Assembly: GCA_910589415.1 (NCBI GenBank)
Contig: OU342630.1
Coordinates: forward strand, 82,208,186-82,272,185
Direction of reading: 5' to 3'
From: Malachius bipustulatus
Lineage: Eukaryota; Arthropoda; Insecta; Coleoptera; Melyridae
DNA length: 64,000 bases
Within the stretch, counting starts at the first letter, position 1. The number at the start of each line of letters is the position of its first letter. The notes beneath the pieces were generated by a model. That model was not told where the DNA came from. It did not search any database and worked only from the letters and a program-made list of their open reading frames with translations. The translations under genes were made by a program, and so were the position numbers. Below are positions 11,047 to 21,969 of this stretch, piece after piece.

Positions 11047-11765
11047 ATAATAATAATAATAATAATAACATTTATTTCCTTATTATAAATACATATTATT
11101 GTATTTTTTGTGGAAAATAATAAATTGTAAAATTAGTTATAAAGTTATAAAATTATGAAATTATGAAATAAAGTTATGAAATTATAAATCCAAAGAATTG
11201 TTCAAATATTCATTTAAGCTATAGTAGCATTTTTGTAATAAAATATTTTTAATTTCTTTTGAAAATTTTTTTAAATTATATTTTTTGTAATTATTTGGTA
11301 AATGATTATAAATTTTGGCACATATGTATTCAGAAGATAATTCATAATGAGTGGTATTATGTTTATTTAAAATAATTGTATTAGAATTTCTGGTATTAGA
11401 ATTGAAAAAAGTAAACAAATTTTTATTTTTATGTACAAAACAGAGACATTCGTATATAAATAGACTTGGAAATGATAAAATTTTTAAATTTTTAAATAAT
11501 TTTTTACAAGATGTCATGCGATTAACATTGCCTAGTATTCTTATGCAATTTTTTTGAATTTTGAAAATAATTAACCAATCAAAAGAATTCCCCCAATGTA
11601 TTATTCCGTATTTTAAAATAGAATAAAAATTTGAATAATACACTGTTTTTAAAATTCCTAATTTTAATCCTTTATTCTTTAAAAATCGAAGTTGGAAGCA
11701 AACTTTGCACAGTCTTTTTGATATTGTATTAATATGTAATTTCCAATTAAGAGTTCTATATCTAA
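11047..11765 (-). mobile_element. 5'-truncated LINE (jockey/CR1-like RT C-terminus) with (TTA)n tail
   Basis: On the minus strand a frame from about 11762 to 11182 encodes the post-RT 'thumb' region of a non-LTR retrotransposon. It contains the typical YYS.F.S.L.YGI.HWGN block near 11640-11590, an RILGN block and a C-terminal FKKEIK..L...YYS..E-like end. The catalytic FADD region is missing. The element ends in a (TTA)n repeat at 11047-11068, as in several insect LINE families. The reading frame has no in-frame stop over about 190 codons. Confidence 0.75.
11182..11762 (-). pseudogene. LINE reverse transcriptase, C-terminal fragment
   Basis: This is the coding part of the truncated LINE. The frame continues upstream of position 11643, where an apparent start is only a GTG inside the frame, and runs through a YRTLNWK..I..IS-like block before losing similarity near 11762. 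Lysine, asparagine and isoleucine are abundant, reflecting AT drift. It has no endonuclease or catalytic RT residues, so it cannot be functional alone. Confidence 0.7.
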
Positions 11766-11769
11766 ATTA

Positions 11770-12164
11770 ATTTTTTTAATTTAAATTAAAATTTAAATTC
11801 ACATAAATTAATTTCTATGTGAACACCAGTTTGGCAAAAAAGTTGTATTTTATGTTCCCCTTCAAAACCTATTTTCGCTTTTGAAAGCAAACGAGTTTTG
11901 GACAAACATGTATAAGGTATTTTCAAAACAGTTCAAGGATTTGGAGGATCTTAAAAAAAGGACCTTATTAAGACTATGGCTGTCGAGTCAAGGGACTCAA
12001 GGGACACCCTGCATATTTAACTTTTTTGATGTAATAAAACTTCTGGTTAGTCAAATATTGTCTCTAAATTATGAACCATAAAGGAGATAATATCGTAATT
12101 TTTGTAGCCAAGTAAAAAGTAAAAAAAAAGTAAAAAAGAAGTAAAATAGATGAAAAGAAAGGCT
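11770..12164. other. Non-coding interval with one foldback-type terminus
   Basis: A GGGACACCCTGCATA end lies at about 12000-12015, the right terminus of the TACAGGGTGTCCC class, but no left partner was found. Nothing else is recognised. Confidence 0.45.
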
Positions 12165-12953
12165 CTTACAAAAGGACTCCGCAGAATCCTTATGGGAACT
12201 GGCTCCCGGTTAAATTTGTTGCAACTTTGGTGATCGGTAGTATTCAATGAGTTGATCAGAAGTCTCCATGGGCTTAGCCCCCCCAAAAAGTTCTGTTTTC
12301 GAGATATTCACCCTTGAAGATGGATTTTTTCCTATCATGACAGTCACGGATATATTTTAAAGTGTTAGCCGTCCTACTTGTTGTAGAGAGAAAATTAGAG
12401 AGATCATTTGTTACGATTAAAAAGCTGTCTATATTTCAGTAGTTACATTTTCGGTATGTTGAGTCATTTTCGAGAAAAACAGAAAAGTTTTCATTTTGTC
12501 TTATCATTGTCGTAATTTTAACAATAAAAACTACAACAAACAAAAGCGCAAAAAAATCCAGTTTGAAAGTCACAGCCAAGGCTATTGGTAAGGCTATGAT
12601 AACATAAAATGAAAACTCTTTCCCGTTATTCTCGAAAATTACTCATCAGACCTCAAATGTAACCACTGAACAGAAGCAGCTTTTCAATCTTAACAAATGA
12701 ACTAGGTATCTAAGATTTCTCGCGTTTAAACCTTTAATACGGCTGTTTACAAGTTTATTTCATTAAACGCAATTTTTCATCCCTAGTCATAGAAAAAATT
12801 AATTTTTAGACTTTTATCTCGAGAACAAGACTTTTTGGGAAGCTACGCTCATGGAGACATCTGAGCTACTCATTGAATACTACCGATCATCATAGTTACA
12901 TCAAATTTAACCGGGAGCCAATTCCCATAAGGATTATGCGGGGTCCTTTGGGC
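12165..12953. mobile_element. Degenerate foldback element
   Basis: The left arm 12165-12535 and right arm 12580-12953 pair along their length, for example GGCTCCCGGTTAAATTTG at about 12211 against CAAATTTAACCGGGAGCC at about 12903, and GATCGGTAGTATTCAATGAG against its inverse near 12876. The arms have many mismatches, so the copy is old. TACAGGGTG ends are not preserved. Confidence 0.8.
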
Positions 12954-13450
12954 TGTATGTAGCAAAAATCTCAAAAAACGCAAATAATATTTTACCATGC
13001 CATTTAAAAATAAGCGCAAGTTGATGTCTGCAAAAGATCAACGAAACGAAACACAATAAAAAGGCTCAGCCTTACAACAACACTACTTTACAAAAGTTGT
13101 TTTGTATCCTTTTAAATCATCGCTTTAAAAAAGTTGTATTCAAAGTCCTAAACAATTTGTGACTTTTTGCGAAATTTGGAAATGACTAATATCATAAATC
13201 TTTCTAAGTCTTCATTTTTCGTGTTTTATTTTTATTATCCGTATAACGGAAAGTTTCCTGTTTCTCAAAATGTTTAAAATTATAAAAAGAATTATTAGAC
13301 TGATTCATTGGTGGAAATGTTCTACTGTAATAATTGTAATCAAAAACATTAACGTTTTACCAAGAAATTTCATCTCGGTAATGTTTCAATTTGATAAAAA
13401 AAATATATAGCACACGTCATATTTTGTTTTTATGTTGTCATTATAATATA

Positions 13451-13532
13451 AAAAAAATTGCAAAAATTTTAGCATAATATTATTATGCTAAAATTTTTGC
13501 AATATTATGCTAAAATTTTTGCAATTTTTTTT
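13451..13532. repeat. AT-rich palindrome with a duplicated right arm
   Basis: AAATTGCAAAAATTTTAGCA at 13454-13473 is followed by its inverse at 13485-13502, and the inverse is repeated at 13505-13525. The left arm can therefore pair with either of two right arms. It may be the core of a small cruciform or foldback. Confidence 0.85.
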
Positions 13533-13832
13533 ATGTGGTTAAAAAGTGAGAAAAAGTGAAATAATTCCGAAAAATACCTCAAATCGTCTTGCTAATACCT
13601 AAGGAGATAACAATAGGTAGGTAGGTATAAGTACATTATTTTGATTAAAAAACGAACAACAATCTTATTAGATGAACAGGACAACAAATGAAACCATAAT
13701 CTTAAGTATCATGGCATCTCGCTGAAATCTGACACCATTCCATTCAATTCGTGAACAAAAGAGTTTTATACAGGGAACGCTTAGCTTAGACTATTAAATA
13801 AATATTAATAGTATAAGAGGGAACGGGTTTGG

Positions 13833-14159
13833 CCATCCTGAGCCATGTGGCGAAGACTCGAGCCGAGCTGTCGCCCTGGCACTCTCGCATGGTTCAGGAT
13901 TGTCCCCCATACGCAAACATATACATGTATATATGAACGACGCGATTGCAGCGCCATCATCACAAAATGCGGAAATAGGCTGAACTAAAGTTTGGAGTTT
14001 CATACCATCCTGAACCATTTTCATATTCATACCACGCTATCTAGAGGTCACTCTAAGCCGTTTAACAAGGGTCTGCAATCCTGAACCACATATATGGTTC
14101 AGGTTTGTTCGACTGGTTCAGGATTAACCGTACGGAAGCATACATTTGGTTCAGGATGG
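13833..14159. repeat. Cluster of seven TGGTTCAGGAT motifs in both orientations
   Basis: The motif or its reverse complement occurs at 13833-13845 (one mismatch), 13889-13900, 14005-14018, 14076-14088, 14094-14103 (last two bases changed), 14113-14126 and 14146-14159. Sequences between copies are unrelated. It could be a protein-binding array, or terminal and subterminal repeats of an unrecognised element. A (TA)n run of 19 bases follows at 14171. Confidence 0.75.
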
Positions 14160-14199
14160 TACTATAGCGCTATATATATATATATATATCGTGGGCAGG

Positions 14200-14290
14200 T
14201 GAATTTTGGAAAACCACTTTTTCGTGATCTGGGGGTCATGATCGGTGGACATTTGATGAGTTTGGGTGATTTTCGAAAAGTGATGTCGTC
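14200..14290 (+). repeat. Dispersed repeat, copy 1
   Basis: About 90 bp resembles the reverse complement of 46516-46615 (shared TTTTTCGT.ATCTG, GATCGGTGGACA, CATTTGATGA and TTTGGGT). The two copies are 32 kb apart and opposite in orientation. Family unknown. Confidence 0.6.
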
Positions 14291-14816
14291 CTCAATAGTG
14301 TATTTTTTTATTAAAAAATACACTAATAATAAGAAATAAATACCAGCGGCGCATCGCAGTAAACTTCAGAGGGAGAAATGGATGCGAAATGGGAGAAATT
14401 CATGTAAAATTATCTCTCTGTGGATTCTTACCACCATTTGTCATGTCAAATGATGTAAGCCCTATAACGTAACCTGCGTATTCCAAATTTGAGCTATCTA
14501 TCTCAAATATTAATTCTCAAAATTAAATATCTCAAAAACTATGGGAGCTATAAAGACAAAACAATTTATTTTTAATTTCAACCTTGTTAGTCGGTAACGA
14601 AGCGATGGCGGACTTATGTTTATATAACTTTTAGACATAACATAAGTCAAAGAATTTTCTCATTTCGTATCTATTTAGGAACATCCAGTATAACAATGGA
14701 ATAAATAAATATAATATAATTATTGTTATTGTTGCATATGTCGATTGCTAATGATATGTATTGATAAATGTTTATTTCAACGATAATTGGTGCAAGGCAA
14801 CACCGATTAGTCTTAC

Positions 14817-14994
14817 AATAATTTGTAAGCAGATGACTTTCCCTTGCAATGGTAACAACAAAATGGGTTCCCATACACGAAATTTGGCATTCTCGCCAAA
14901 AAATATGCATGTATTGTGCTTAAGTGACCAGTGTGCCAAAATATCTTGATTTAAGAACTTAAATACAAGATTTTCAGAAGACCTTGTTCCATAA
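14817..14994 (-). CDS. Candidate internal exon of an unrecognised host gene
   Basis: On the minus strand a stop-free stretch of 59 codons lies between an acceptor-like TTCATTTGTAG (ending at 14995) and a donor-like ATT|GTAAGA (14816). Its predicted peptide has mixed composition (NLVFKFLNQDILAHW, FGENAKFRVWEPILLLPLQG), more protein-like than random frames nearby. The two other frames contain stops. I do not recognise the family. No neighbouring exon was found, and chance is a real alternative. Confidence 0.25.
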
Positions 14995-15099
14995 CTACAA
15001 ATGAATAGAAAAATTAGTAATGACAATGCAAGTACAATTAATAGCTCTATTGTCAAGAGAATGGCAATCCCTTTACGCAATTTGATAAAAGTTCAGGTA

Positions 15100-16850
15100 G
15101 GTAATGGATCTTAGATGTACCTACAAATAAATTACAAAAACTATTTTATTTTTTACACCTACTTTGTTAGTTTGGTATGGTAAACATTGTTAACATAACC
15201 ATGTTAAGGTTAAAAAGTATTCTTATAGTTTTTTTTATAAGTTATAAATGGTGTAAGGTTGATAATTCCTAATTGCCCGAATTAAAAAATTGTAAACTTA
15301 AAGTAAATTTTTAAAGAAAAGCGTACCACTGAGGAAATGGGCCATTAAAAACACACCCTGAATAAATATGAAAAAAACTGAAAAATTTGTTCAGTGGATT
15401 AACCCCGACAGTACAAGCGAGATTATTCCTTTAAGTCTACATGTTTCTATTTGGTAGGACGTATCTACCTACCTACCTAAAAACATGGTAATTAAAAAGA
15501 TCGGCATCGCAATATATCTTATTTGCATGGGAAGAATTGAAAATCCTCAGATCAAATCGGGAGGAGAAAAAAGGAATTGTCCCTTTCCCTATCGATGGCT
15601 GGGGCTGGGAAATTCAGGGTTCAGTAAACACATGACATGGGTTTATTCCTTAAGTTTTTGAAGGATTTGGCTGGGAGCCATGAAATCCAGCTAGAATTGC
15701 AAGCGAATTCGACATGAAACAACTTTCTTTTAAACGGGCAACTTGGAAAACAGTTCAAATATGAAGTTAGTACTTTTAAACGATGCTTCTTCGAAGGATT
15801 TTGTGACTTTAAGCATGAAATCGCAAAATGAGATGATGGGATCAAAATTGTTATTACAAAACAAATAAATAGAGCGATAAAAAATATGTAGTATAAAACC
15901 TATTATTACTGCAAGGGTAATAATAATAAATATTACGTAAAAGTTGAATCATCATTTTACAGTACAGCTCGCAGTACAGGGATCATCTGACACTTTAAAT
16001 TAAATTTTATGACACACAAGTTCCCTAATTAACTTACGTTTCATTTTATCTTATTACGACTAAATTTACTTATTTACTTTAAACCTAGCTCGAGATGAAG
16101 CATCTTCAGAGACAGAACTGAAAAAAGGTATAAAAGCAGCGAATTATTTCAGTTTCTTGCGAAATTGAACGAAAATATATTCAACAATTCGTGTTCAACC
16201 ATTTGGGCAGCTCTAGAAGTCTCTTTCGGGGAATTTCTTGAATGACAATTTGAACTTTAGCAGATCTACTACAGGTGGAATAAAATTTTCATCATAAATA
16301 TTAATGCCAGCAGTAAAGACTTTAGCTTTATTCTAATTCAATGCTTTATAGCAGGCCGTTTAAGAATTCTAAGTAAGAAAGCAAACTTGGAAATATTTCC
16401 ATGTTTAATTTTAATCAGTGACTCTCAAAATATACTATAAGAAAACTTATGATGTCAAATGCTGATACAGAAACAATAATTTTTAACAATCGTCAATATC
16501 ATAAAAAAGCCTTTTAAAATTAAAATATTACAAAGGGAGTTCGAAAACGTTTCAATTCGGAGTAGCCCTGACAGCGGAGAAGTTTCTCAACTCCACTTTT
16601 ATCCACTTTTTACAACTGACAACTTTTGATTTTGTTAGGTTAAGGTTATAGGTCTAGAATTATTCTATATATTTTAATTATTAGAGTTGTCAAAACCAAG
16701 ACATTCAAGAACGTGGCATATTCATAAAATAAAAATCAATTAATTAATTTAAGAGGTGAGTGAAGTGACCTCCGCCCCGAGTTCCACCCTCCTGGATACA
16801 TTTTAATACACGGTTTCTGACTCCCCACTTTGTAACAGTTCGGGTGTATT
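15100..16850. other. AT-rich stretch, no gene recognised
   Basis: No frame with protein-like composition or recognisable repeat was seen; TAGGTAGG-type runs occur near 15460-15480. Confidence 0.45.
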
Positions 16851-16857
16851 GTTTACT

Positions 16858-17277
16858 TCAATAAGGCCATAAAAAGAAGTCACATGGTGTGAGGTCGCAG
16901 AATTTGGTTACCCATGTTATGGCTGCATTACGACTGATAAGTCGATTGTCAAAATCGTAGTAAATCTCGATCGTCAAAAATTCAGTAAATCGAGTGTTTC
17001 GATAGTGAATGGGGTCCTGCCAAAAATATCCTTCATTCAATTTGTCGTCATGCATCTGGTTCAAAAATAGCTGAACAATTTCTTCCCTTTGCCACACAAA
17101 ACTTATGTTCCCTTCAAAAAAGATTGGCCTAATTAGTCCCTTAGCACTATAATTGCTGCCCAAACACCAAACCAACTTTCTCAGGATGTAGGGGGAAAGT
17201 TGCAGATTGACATATCTCGATCTTTGGAACCACGATTCATCTTCATCGGCATGGGAATTTCTGGTGAATTTTATCAC
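16858..17277 (-). pseudogene. Decayed Tc1/mariner-type DDE transposase fragment
   Basis: The 139-codon frame resembles the catalytic half of insect mariner-like transposases. It has an N-terminal DEDESWFQ.S.YVN block where the family usually shows DEAHF..SGYVN, then GLIRPIFFEGNIS, then a YFWQDPIHYR block in place of the QQDGA..H segment, and finally DLTPCDFFLWPY, the conserved D-containing PDL.PCDF.LW motif. A stop follows where the family would continue. The apparent start is GTG. Several catalytic-region residues are substituted, so this is a fossil. No terminal inverted repeats were found around it. Confidence 0.65.
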
Positions 17278-17280
17278 AGT

Positions 17281-18240
17281 AAGTCAGACTTTGTTCAGTA
17301 GTCGAAATAAATAAATATAAATGTGACATCTATTCTTGACGGCGCCTATAATTTAAAGTTCAAATTACACAATAAAATCTTGCCGTCCATATTTTTGGGA
17401 TGGCAGCAATAACTGTATGTACAGTCAATGATTTAATTATTTTTATTAAACCTGCTTCTAAATTGTTGAATGTTTGTCTTCTTGGTTTTAGGTGTTAGGT
17501 TCTTGATACATGTGGGACATATCAGATATTAAGCTGATAAGAACAGATACTACACTTTGATTTATGTACTACAAAAGTCTATGCTGGGCTGGGATGTTAT
17601 TACAGCTTATTACAGCTTTTTTTCTAGTCACGACTTATCAATATATTCAAAAATGTAATTTCAACGAGTATTTACTCTTTCTTCGCACAATATCAAATAT
17701 CAAAGTATCAACTTTGGGAATAGATTTTAACGAGGTTTTCAATTACATATTAAATATTCCAATATTTTTATTACCCGAATGCTTTAAATTTACATTCTAG
17801 TTTAAGTGCAAGGTGCATTTTGTTACTATTCCATAATCGGTTTTCTTTATCGTCTAACATGTTATCGAGCGTGTTGTAAATAGATCTGTTTTATTTTAAA
17901 AGTAATTAGTAATAAAATGTGTAATAACAATAAACTCCCTAACGCTACGTTCTCTCAACTGTTAATTACTATCCATTAGACGTTTTCAATATCATACCTA
18001 TTATACCTCGGTACGAAAATTATGTGCAGTAACTGACATTAGGAAAAAAGCAATAAAATTTCGGAGAAGCGGCAGAATTTTATGTTTTGAGGAAAATTTT
18101 TTGCTTTTCGCTTCTCTGAAATCGCTCAATTCGTAAATTTTTAATGAGATTGTAAAAAATAAAAATTGAAGTTAATTTCATTTTTTTTAAATAATTACGT
18201 AAATAAATTTTAATTGTTTTCTAACACGTATTTAATAATT
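17281..18240. other. No gene recognised
   Basis: AT-rich; an open frame at 17564-17800 has no recognisable features. A small hairpin involving ATTTCGGAGAAGC and GCTTCTCTGAAAT lies at about 18060-18122. Confidence 0.4.
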
Positions 18241-18261
18241 TCAATTACTTACACCAATTAT

Positions 18262-19177
18262 TTTTCCTACGACCACTATACAAAACACTACTTTGCGCAT
18301 CGTGTTTTGTGCGCAAACTAGCAGATTTCTCACGTATCCAAAACTGTGCGACAAAGTGACATAACGCATAGCTAAAAATCGTTTCCGTACAGTTTTAATG
18401 TAAACAATAGTGATGGGCGGTAACTGAGAACTCAACTGTTACTTATTGTTAATCGAAAAACTATTCATTTAAAGCTTCAAGGTAATAAAATAAACACAAA
18501 TGGGATAACATAGAACCCGACAAGACTATAAAATAGACTCATTATTCTCTTGTGGCAGTAATTATTAAAATTTACGAGTTGATCGCTAATAACAGCCAAA
18601 TCAAATTCACGAACGTGATCGTGAAAATAACTCGCACACCTCTACTAACTTCAATCTACGACGCGCAGCGCTTGCGTTATTGTGTAGAAGTTGCATATCA
18701 ATGATATATAACCTCTCTTAAATCATTGTTATTATCTACCACGTCTCTCCGCTCACGTCACTTATTTTTAGTTTATACGGAGTCTAATAATAAATAATAA
18801 TAATATTGTCGGTAGAATTCAATGATTTTACAGTATATAATAGTAATAATAAAAAGTCATTGGTAGAATTGAAAATAATATGTACCTACCTAGGTAGGTA
18901 GTCTGAAAAAAGTAAACTTTAGTTAGGTACCTATCATTATAATGGATTGTAATTTCTCTGAATGTGAAACAGAAAATACACCACCTGAAGTCAGAAAACA
19001 AGCAGGTTTGTGTTCTTTGAATTTGCTACCTGTAGTTTCGAGAGAAAAATACGAATCTGCTTATAAACATTTCATAAATTGGAGAAAAGGTCATAAAAGC
19101 AGAGCATTATCAGAAAAAATAATTTATGTGTTAAATTTGTTAAATAATTAATCTGTTAAATTGTGGTCGTAGGAAAA
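18262..19177. mobile_element. Crypton-like non-autonomous remnant between inverted 15-mers
   Basis: GTGGTCGTAGGAAAA occurs at 19163-19177 and exactly inverted at 18262-18276, bracketing the recombinase-like frame at 18942-19151. A strong hairpin follows the right copy (19194-19241). Enclosed sequence includes an 18-bp palindrome at 18883-18900. Most of the recombinase is absent, so mobilisation would need a protein from elsewhere. The bracketing is seen directly; the assignment to Crypton is from family resemblance. Confidence 0.5.
18942..19151 (+). pseudogene. N-terminal fragment of a Crypton-like tyrosine recombinase
   Basis: The 69-codon frame has an ATG start and encodes an acidic N-terminus, then NLLPVVSREKYESAYKHF and NWRKGHKSRALSE. 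This is the SREKYE.AY..F..WR pattern at the start of the core-binding domain of insect Crypton/DUF3504-like recombinases. The frame terminates just past that point, before the catalytic domain and its Arg-His-Arg-Tyr residues, so it is a truncated relic or a small domesticated N-terminal piece. A donor-like CAG|GTTTGT inside the frame makes a spliced structure possible. Confidence 0.5.
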
Positions 19178-19193
19178 GTACTGTGTGAAGCAC

Positions 19194-19241
19194 GTGCGGA
19201 AAAGAAATTTCACACTCGTGTGAAATTTTCTCTTTTCCGCA
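19194..19241. repeat. Perfect-like hairpin beside the Crypton remnant
   Basis: GTGCGGAAAAGAAATTTCAC pairs with its inverse through GTGAAATTTTCTCTTTTCCGCAC around a short loop. A similar hairpin occurs at 57904-58013; both are followed by AATATAC, which suggests a shared element-end structure. Confidence 0.85.
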
Positions 19242-19299
19242 CTTGTTTCACAATATACTATATTTCGATAATTTTATTTTTCCAATTTTTATAAAAAGT

Positions 19300-20660
19300 T
19301 TTATTTCCTTTTAATTCGGTAGTCACATAAGTAATTAGTTAATCAACGTACATGTACGTATTACCTTAACAGCAGAATTGTAATAGTTGTCAAAGAAAGC
19401 ACAATTTTCTTATATTGTCCCTTTTCATCGCAACGCGCTATTTTTTCGTTGGCAATTTAGCATGTGCTGGGACAATAATTATAAATGTTTTTGTTAGTGT
19501 GATAGGGCACTGTATTTGATAACAAACTTTTTTGTCTGGCATTGTATAGGTACAATAAGAAAGAATCCAAAACTAAGGAAAAGCACCTCACAGTGAACTA
19601 TACAAGGTGTTTAGGTGTTTCTTAATAACATGCTTGAGGATGTAATTCATCAACTCATTTAATGATGAAAATTTAATATGAACATATTCCCGCAATTTTT
19701 TTGCTACGGGCACAGGGTGTTGAATTTTTTTCAATAATTTTTTTATTTTCTACGGAAGTGGTTTAGATATTATTTGTAATTTTGGTATGTGTTAATGGGA
19801 CATAAAACCCCATATTTTAATTAGTAAAGTTATTTTATTGCTTCACTCTGATATTTTTTGTTTTCAAAAATTATTCATTCGCCAATACTGTTACTACGAG
19901 AAAAACGTCATGTGGAATAATTGATCAGACTAATCAGAAAAATAACCGCATGATAAAAGTCAGTGGCGTACCTTTTTAGTAAAAAATGTCAGAGGAGAGG
20001 ACATGTTTGCAGGGACGCCACTGGTGGAGCAATGGAAACATTTTTCTAGTTTTTACTTCCTATTAATTTACATACTAAAATTGAAAAAAATATCGAAACT
20101 ATTTTTGGAGATAGGTAGAACCTAAGTAATAAAAAATAACTCTTCAAAAACAAAAATTCAACTTCAGACGCCGACTTCAGCACGTAAGGCAAATGGGGGT
20201 GTGGTCTGTTTTAATCAACTTCAAAAATTTATAGTGAACCCATCATCAAGTGGGTAAAATTTTATTAACTGTCATATTAAAATGTAAAAAAATAAATACC
20301 TGATGTTCTTAACGATGTTCTTTCGGTTCTATTCGCTCCGCACGGACCTAGGTGTTCATCTGGAAGAAAAAATTAATACTGTCAATACTTCAATCAATAT
20401 TATACATTTTTATTTTTTCTTATGATTTTTGACCAGTTATCTTTTAATTACGTATATTTGTATATATATATATATACAATTTGTATATATTTGTATAGAA
20501 ATACAAATACATTTAGAAAAAAAAAGTTCTGTACGCAGTTGTAAAGTAGAGAACTCTACTTCTTTATTTCAATTAACTTTGCAAAACTCCATCACAAATA
20601 CTAAACAAAATAGGTATGTCCTGTTAGCTTGTGAAAATACCTGTAACTAGTATAACTTTC
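19300..20660. other. No gene recognised
   Basis: AT-rich. A short inverted pair containing CAGTGGCGTACC and CGCCACTGGTGG is at 19970-20030. Confidence 0.4.
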
Positions 20661-21683
20661 ACAAATTACTTTTTCACAAATTATTTATCCGACCGATCTC
20701 AATATGTTTCGTATTACGGCACTAACTCTACCGATTATCCAGTCAAGTCGGGTGTCTTTCAGGGCTCTAAATTAGGTCCGCTATTCTTCAATTTATTTAT
20801 TAATGACATCGTCGATGGTCTTGAGGTCAATCATCTTCTCTATGCAGACGATTTAAAAATTTACTGTGAAGTGAAGTCGCTTGAAGATTGCCAGCGGCTC
20901 CAACGCTCCCTTGACCGTCTCAACACATGGTGCAGTAGTAACCAATTACCATTAAACACTTCTAAGTGCTATGTTATGTCCTACAGCCTTAAGTGTAATA
21001 TGCTCCAAGCGTCATACTCAATTGGGGACCACTCTCTCCAGAGGATCTCTGAATTCAAAGACCTTGGTATAATATTTACTCCCAAACTCTCTTTCAATAG
21101 ACATATTGAAAATACTTGCTCCTCTGCGTTTAGGGCACTAGGTTACATTATTCGTAATACTTGGGATTTTAGAAATGTCACTACCCTCGTAACTTTATTT
21201 CATGCCTTCATTCTACCCAAGCTCGAATACGGTTCGATTATCTGGTCGCCTGTATATAGATGTCAAGTTAGTGACCTGGAGAGAGTACACCGACGTTTCC
21301 TGAAGTTTCTTCATTTTAAATTCACAGGTACTTATCCTCCTGTAGGCTTCCCGCACTCTGATCTTCTTGCTGAGTTTGACTTCAACAGTCTTGAAGCGAG
21401 ACGTACGTACACCTCTGTGCGTTTCCTTTGGGGTTTGTTGAATGGACGCATTGACTCTCCTGATATCCTTTCCCAGATTTCTTTCCATGTTCCCCAAGTT
21501 ACACTGAGGCAACAACATCTTCTGCGAGTTAAAACCGCAAGGACAAATACTCTTTTGTTTTCTCCTTTAAATCGCATGTGTGACCTTGCTAATAGGGTTG
21601 ATGGGAACCTTGATCTGTTTTCGTGTAGCGAACTTCAACTTAGACGATTTTTACTGGCGGCGTCTAGTTCTTCTAGTCCTTAG
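20631..21683 (+). CDS. LINE reverse transcriptase, C-terminal half
   Basis: Homology starts near 20676 with NYLSDRSQYV. The FQGSKLGPLFFNLFINDI block corresponds to RT motif 4 and YADD (20841-20852) carries two of the three catalytic aspartates. The thumb region and a KLEYGSIIWSPVY block follow, then the variable C-terminus. Endonuclease and the first RT motifs are missing. The frame upstream of 20676 is flanking DNA that happens to be open and begins with GTG, not a true start. No internal stops or frameshifts occur after 20676. Confidence 0.85.
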   Translation: MKIPVTSITFTNYFFTNYLSDRSQYVSYYGTNSTDYPVKSGVFQGSKLGPLFFNLFINDIVDGLEVNHLLYADDLKIYCEVKSLEDCQRLQRSLDRLNTWCSSNQLPLNTSKCYVMSYSLKCNMLQASYSIGDHSLQRISEFKDLGIIFTPKLSFNRHIENTCSSAFRALGYIIRNTWDFRNVTTLVTLFHAFILPKLEYGSIIWSPVYRCQVSDLERVHRRFLKFLHFKFTGTYPPVGFPHSDLLAEFDFNSLEARRTYTSVRFLWGLLNGRIDSPDILSQISFHVPQVTLRQQHLLRVKTARTNTLLFSPLNRMCDLANRVDGNLDLFSCSELQLRRFLLAASSSSSP

Positions 21684-21932
21684 TTTGCCTTTACTTTCAT
21701 TTATTATTATTATTTTTTTTTGTTGTTTCTTTTTTTAACTTAACACATTGACCTGATATAGCCTGCCTCACCAGCTGGTGTTTGAGTAGTCACAAGTAGT
21801 CTTTCTGTTTTTTTTTTTAAATATTGCATGTAAACTCTTAATTACGTTTTTTATTTCATATTGTTGTAAGTTTATATTAATTTGTGTACTTTTCCCCATC
21901 CGATATAAGCTATTGGCTTGTTGATGGGAGTA

Positions 21933-21968
<36 letters not shown>
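20660..21968 (+). mobile_element. 5'-truncated LINE, jockey-superfamily, (AAAT)n tail
   Basis: Coding sequence begins inside the reverse transcriptase and runs to a stop at 21681-21683. About 250 bases of 3' UTR follow and end in TTGATGGGAGTATT plus an (AAAT)n tail at 21934-21968. The truncation is typical of incomplete target-primed reverse transcription. The intact C-terminal frame over about 340 codons suggests a fairly recent copy. Confidence 0.88.
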
Positions 21969-21969
21969 C

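Noticed and set aside
21213..21577. Minus-strand frames of 81-101 codons
   Set aside because: Antisense shadows of the plus-strand LINE RT.
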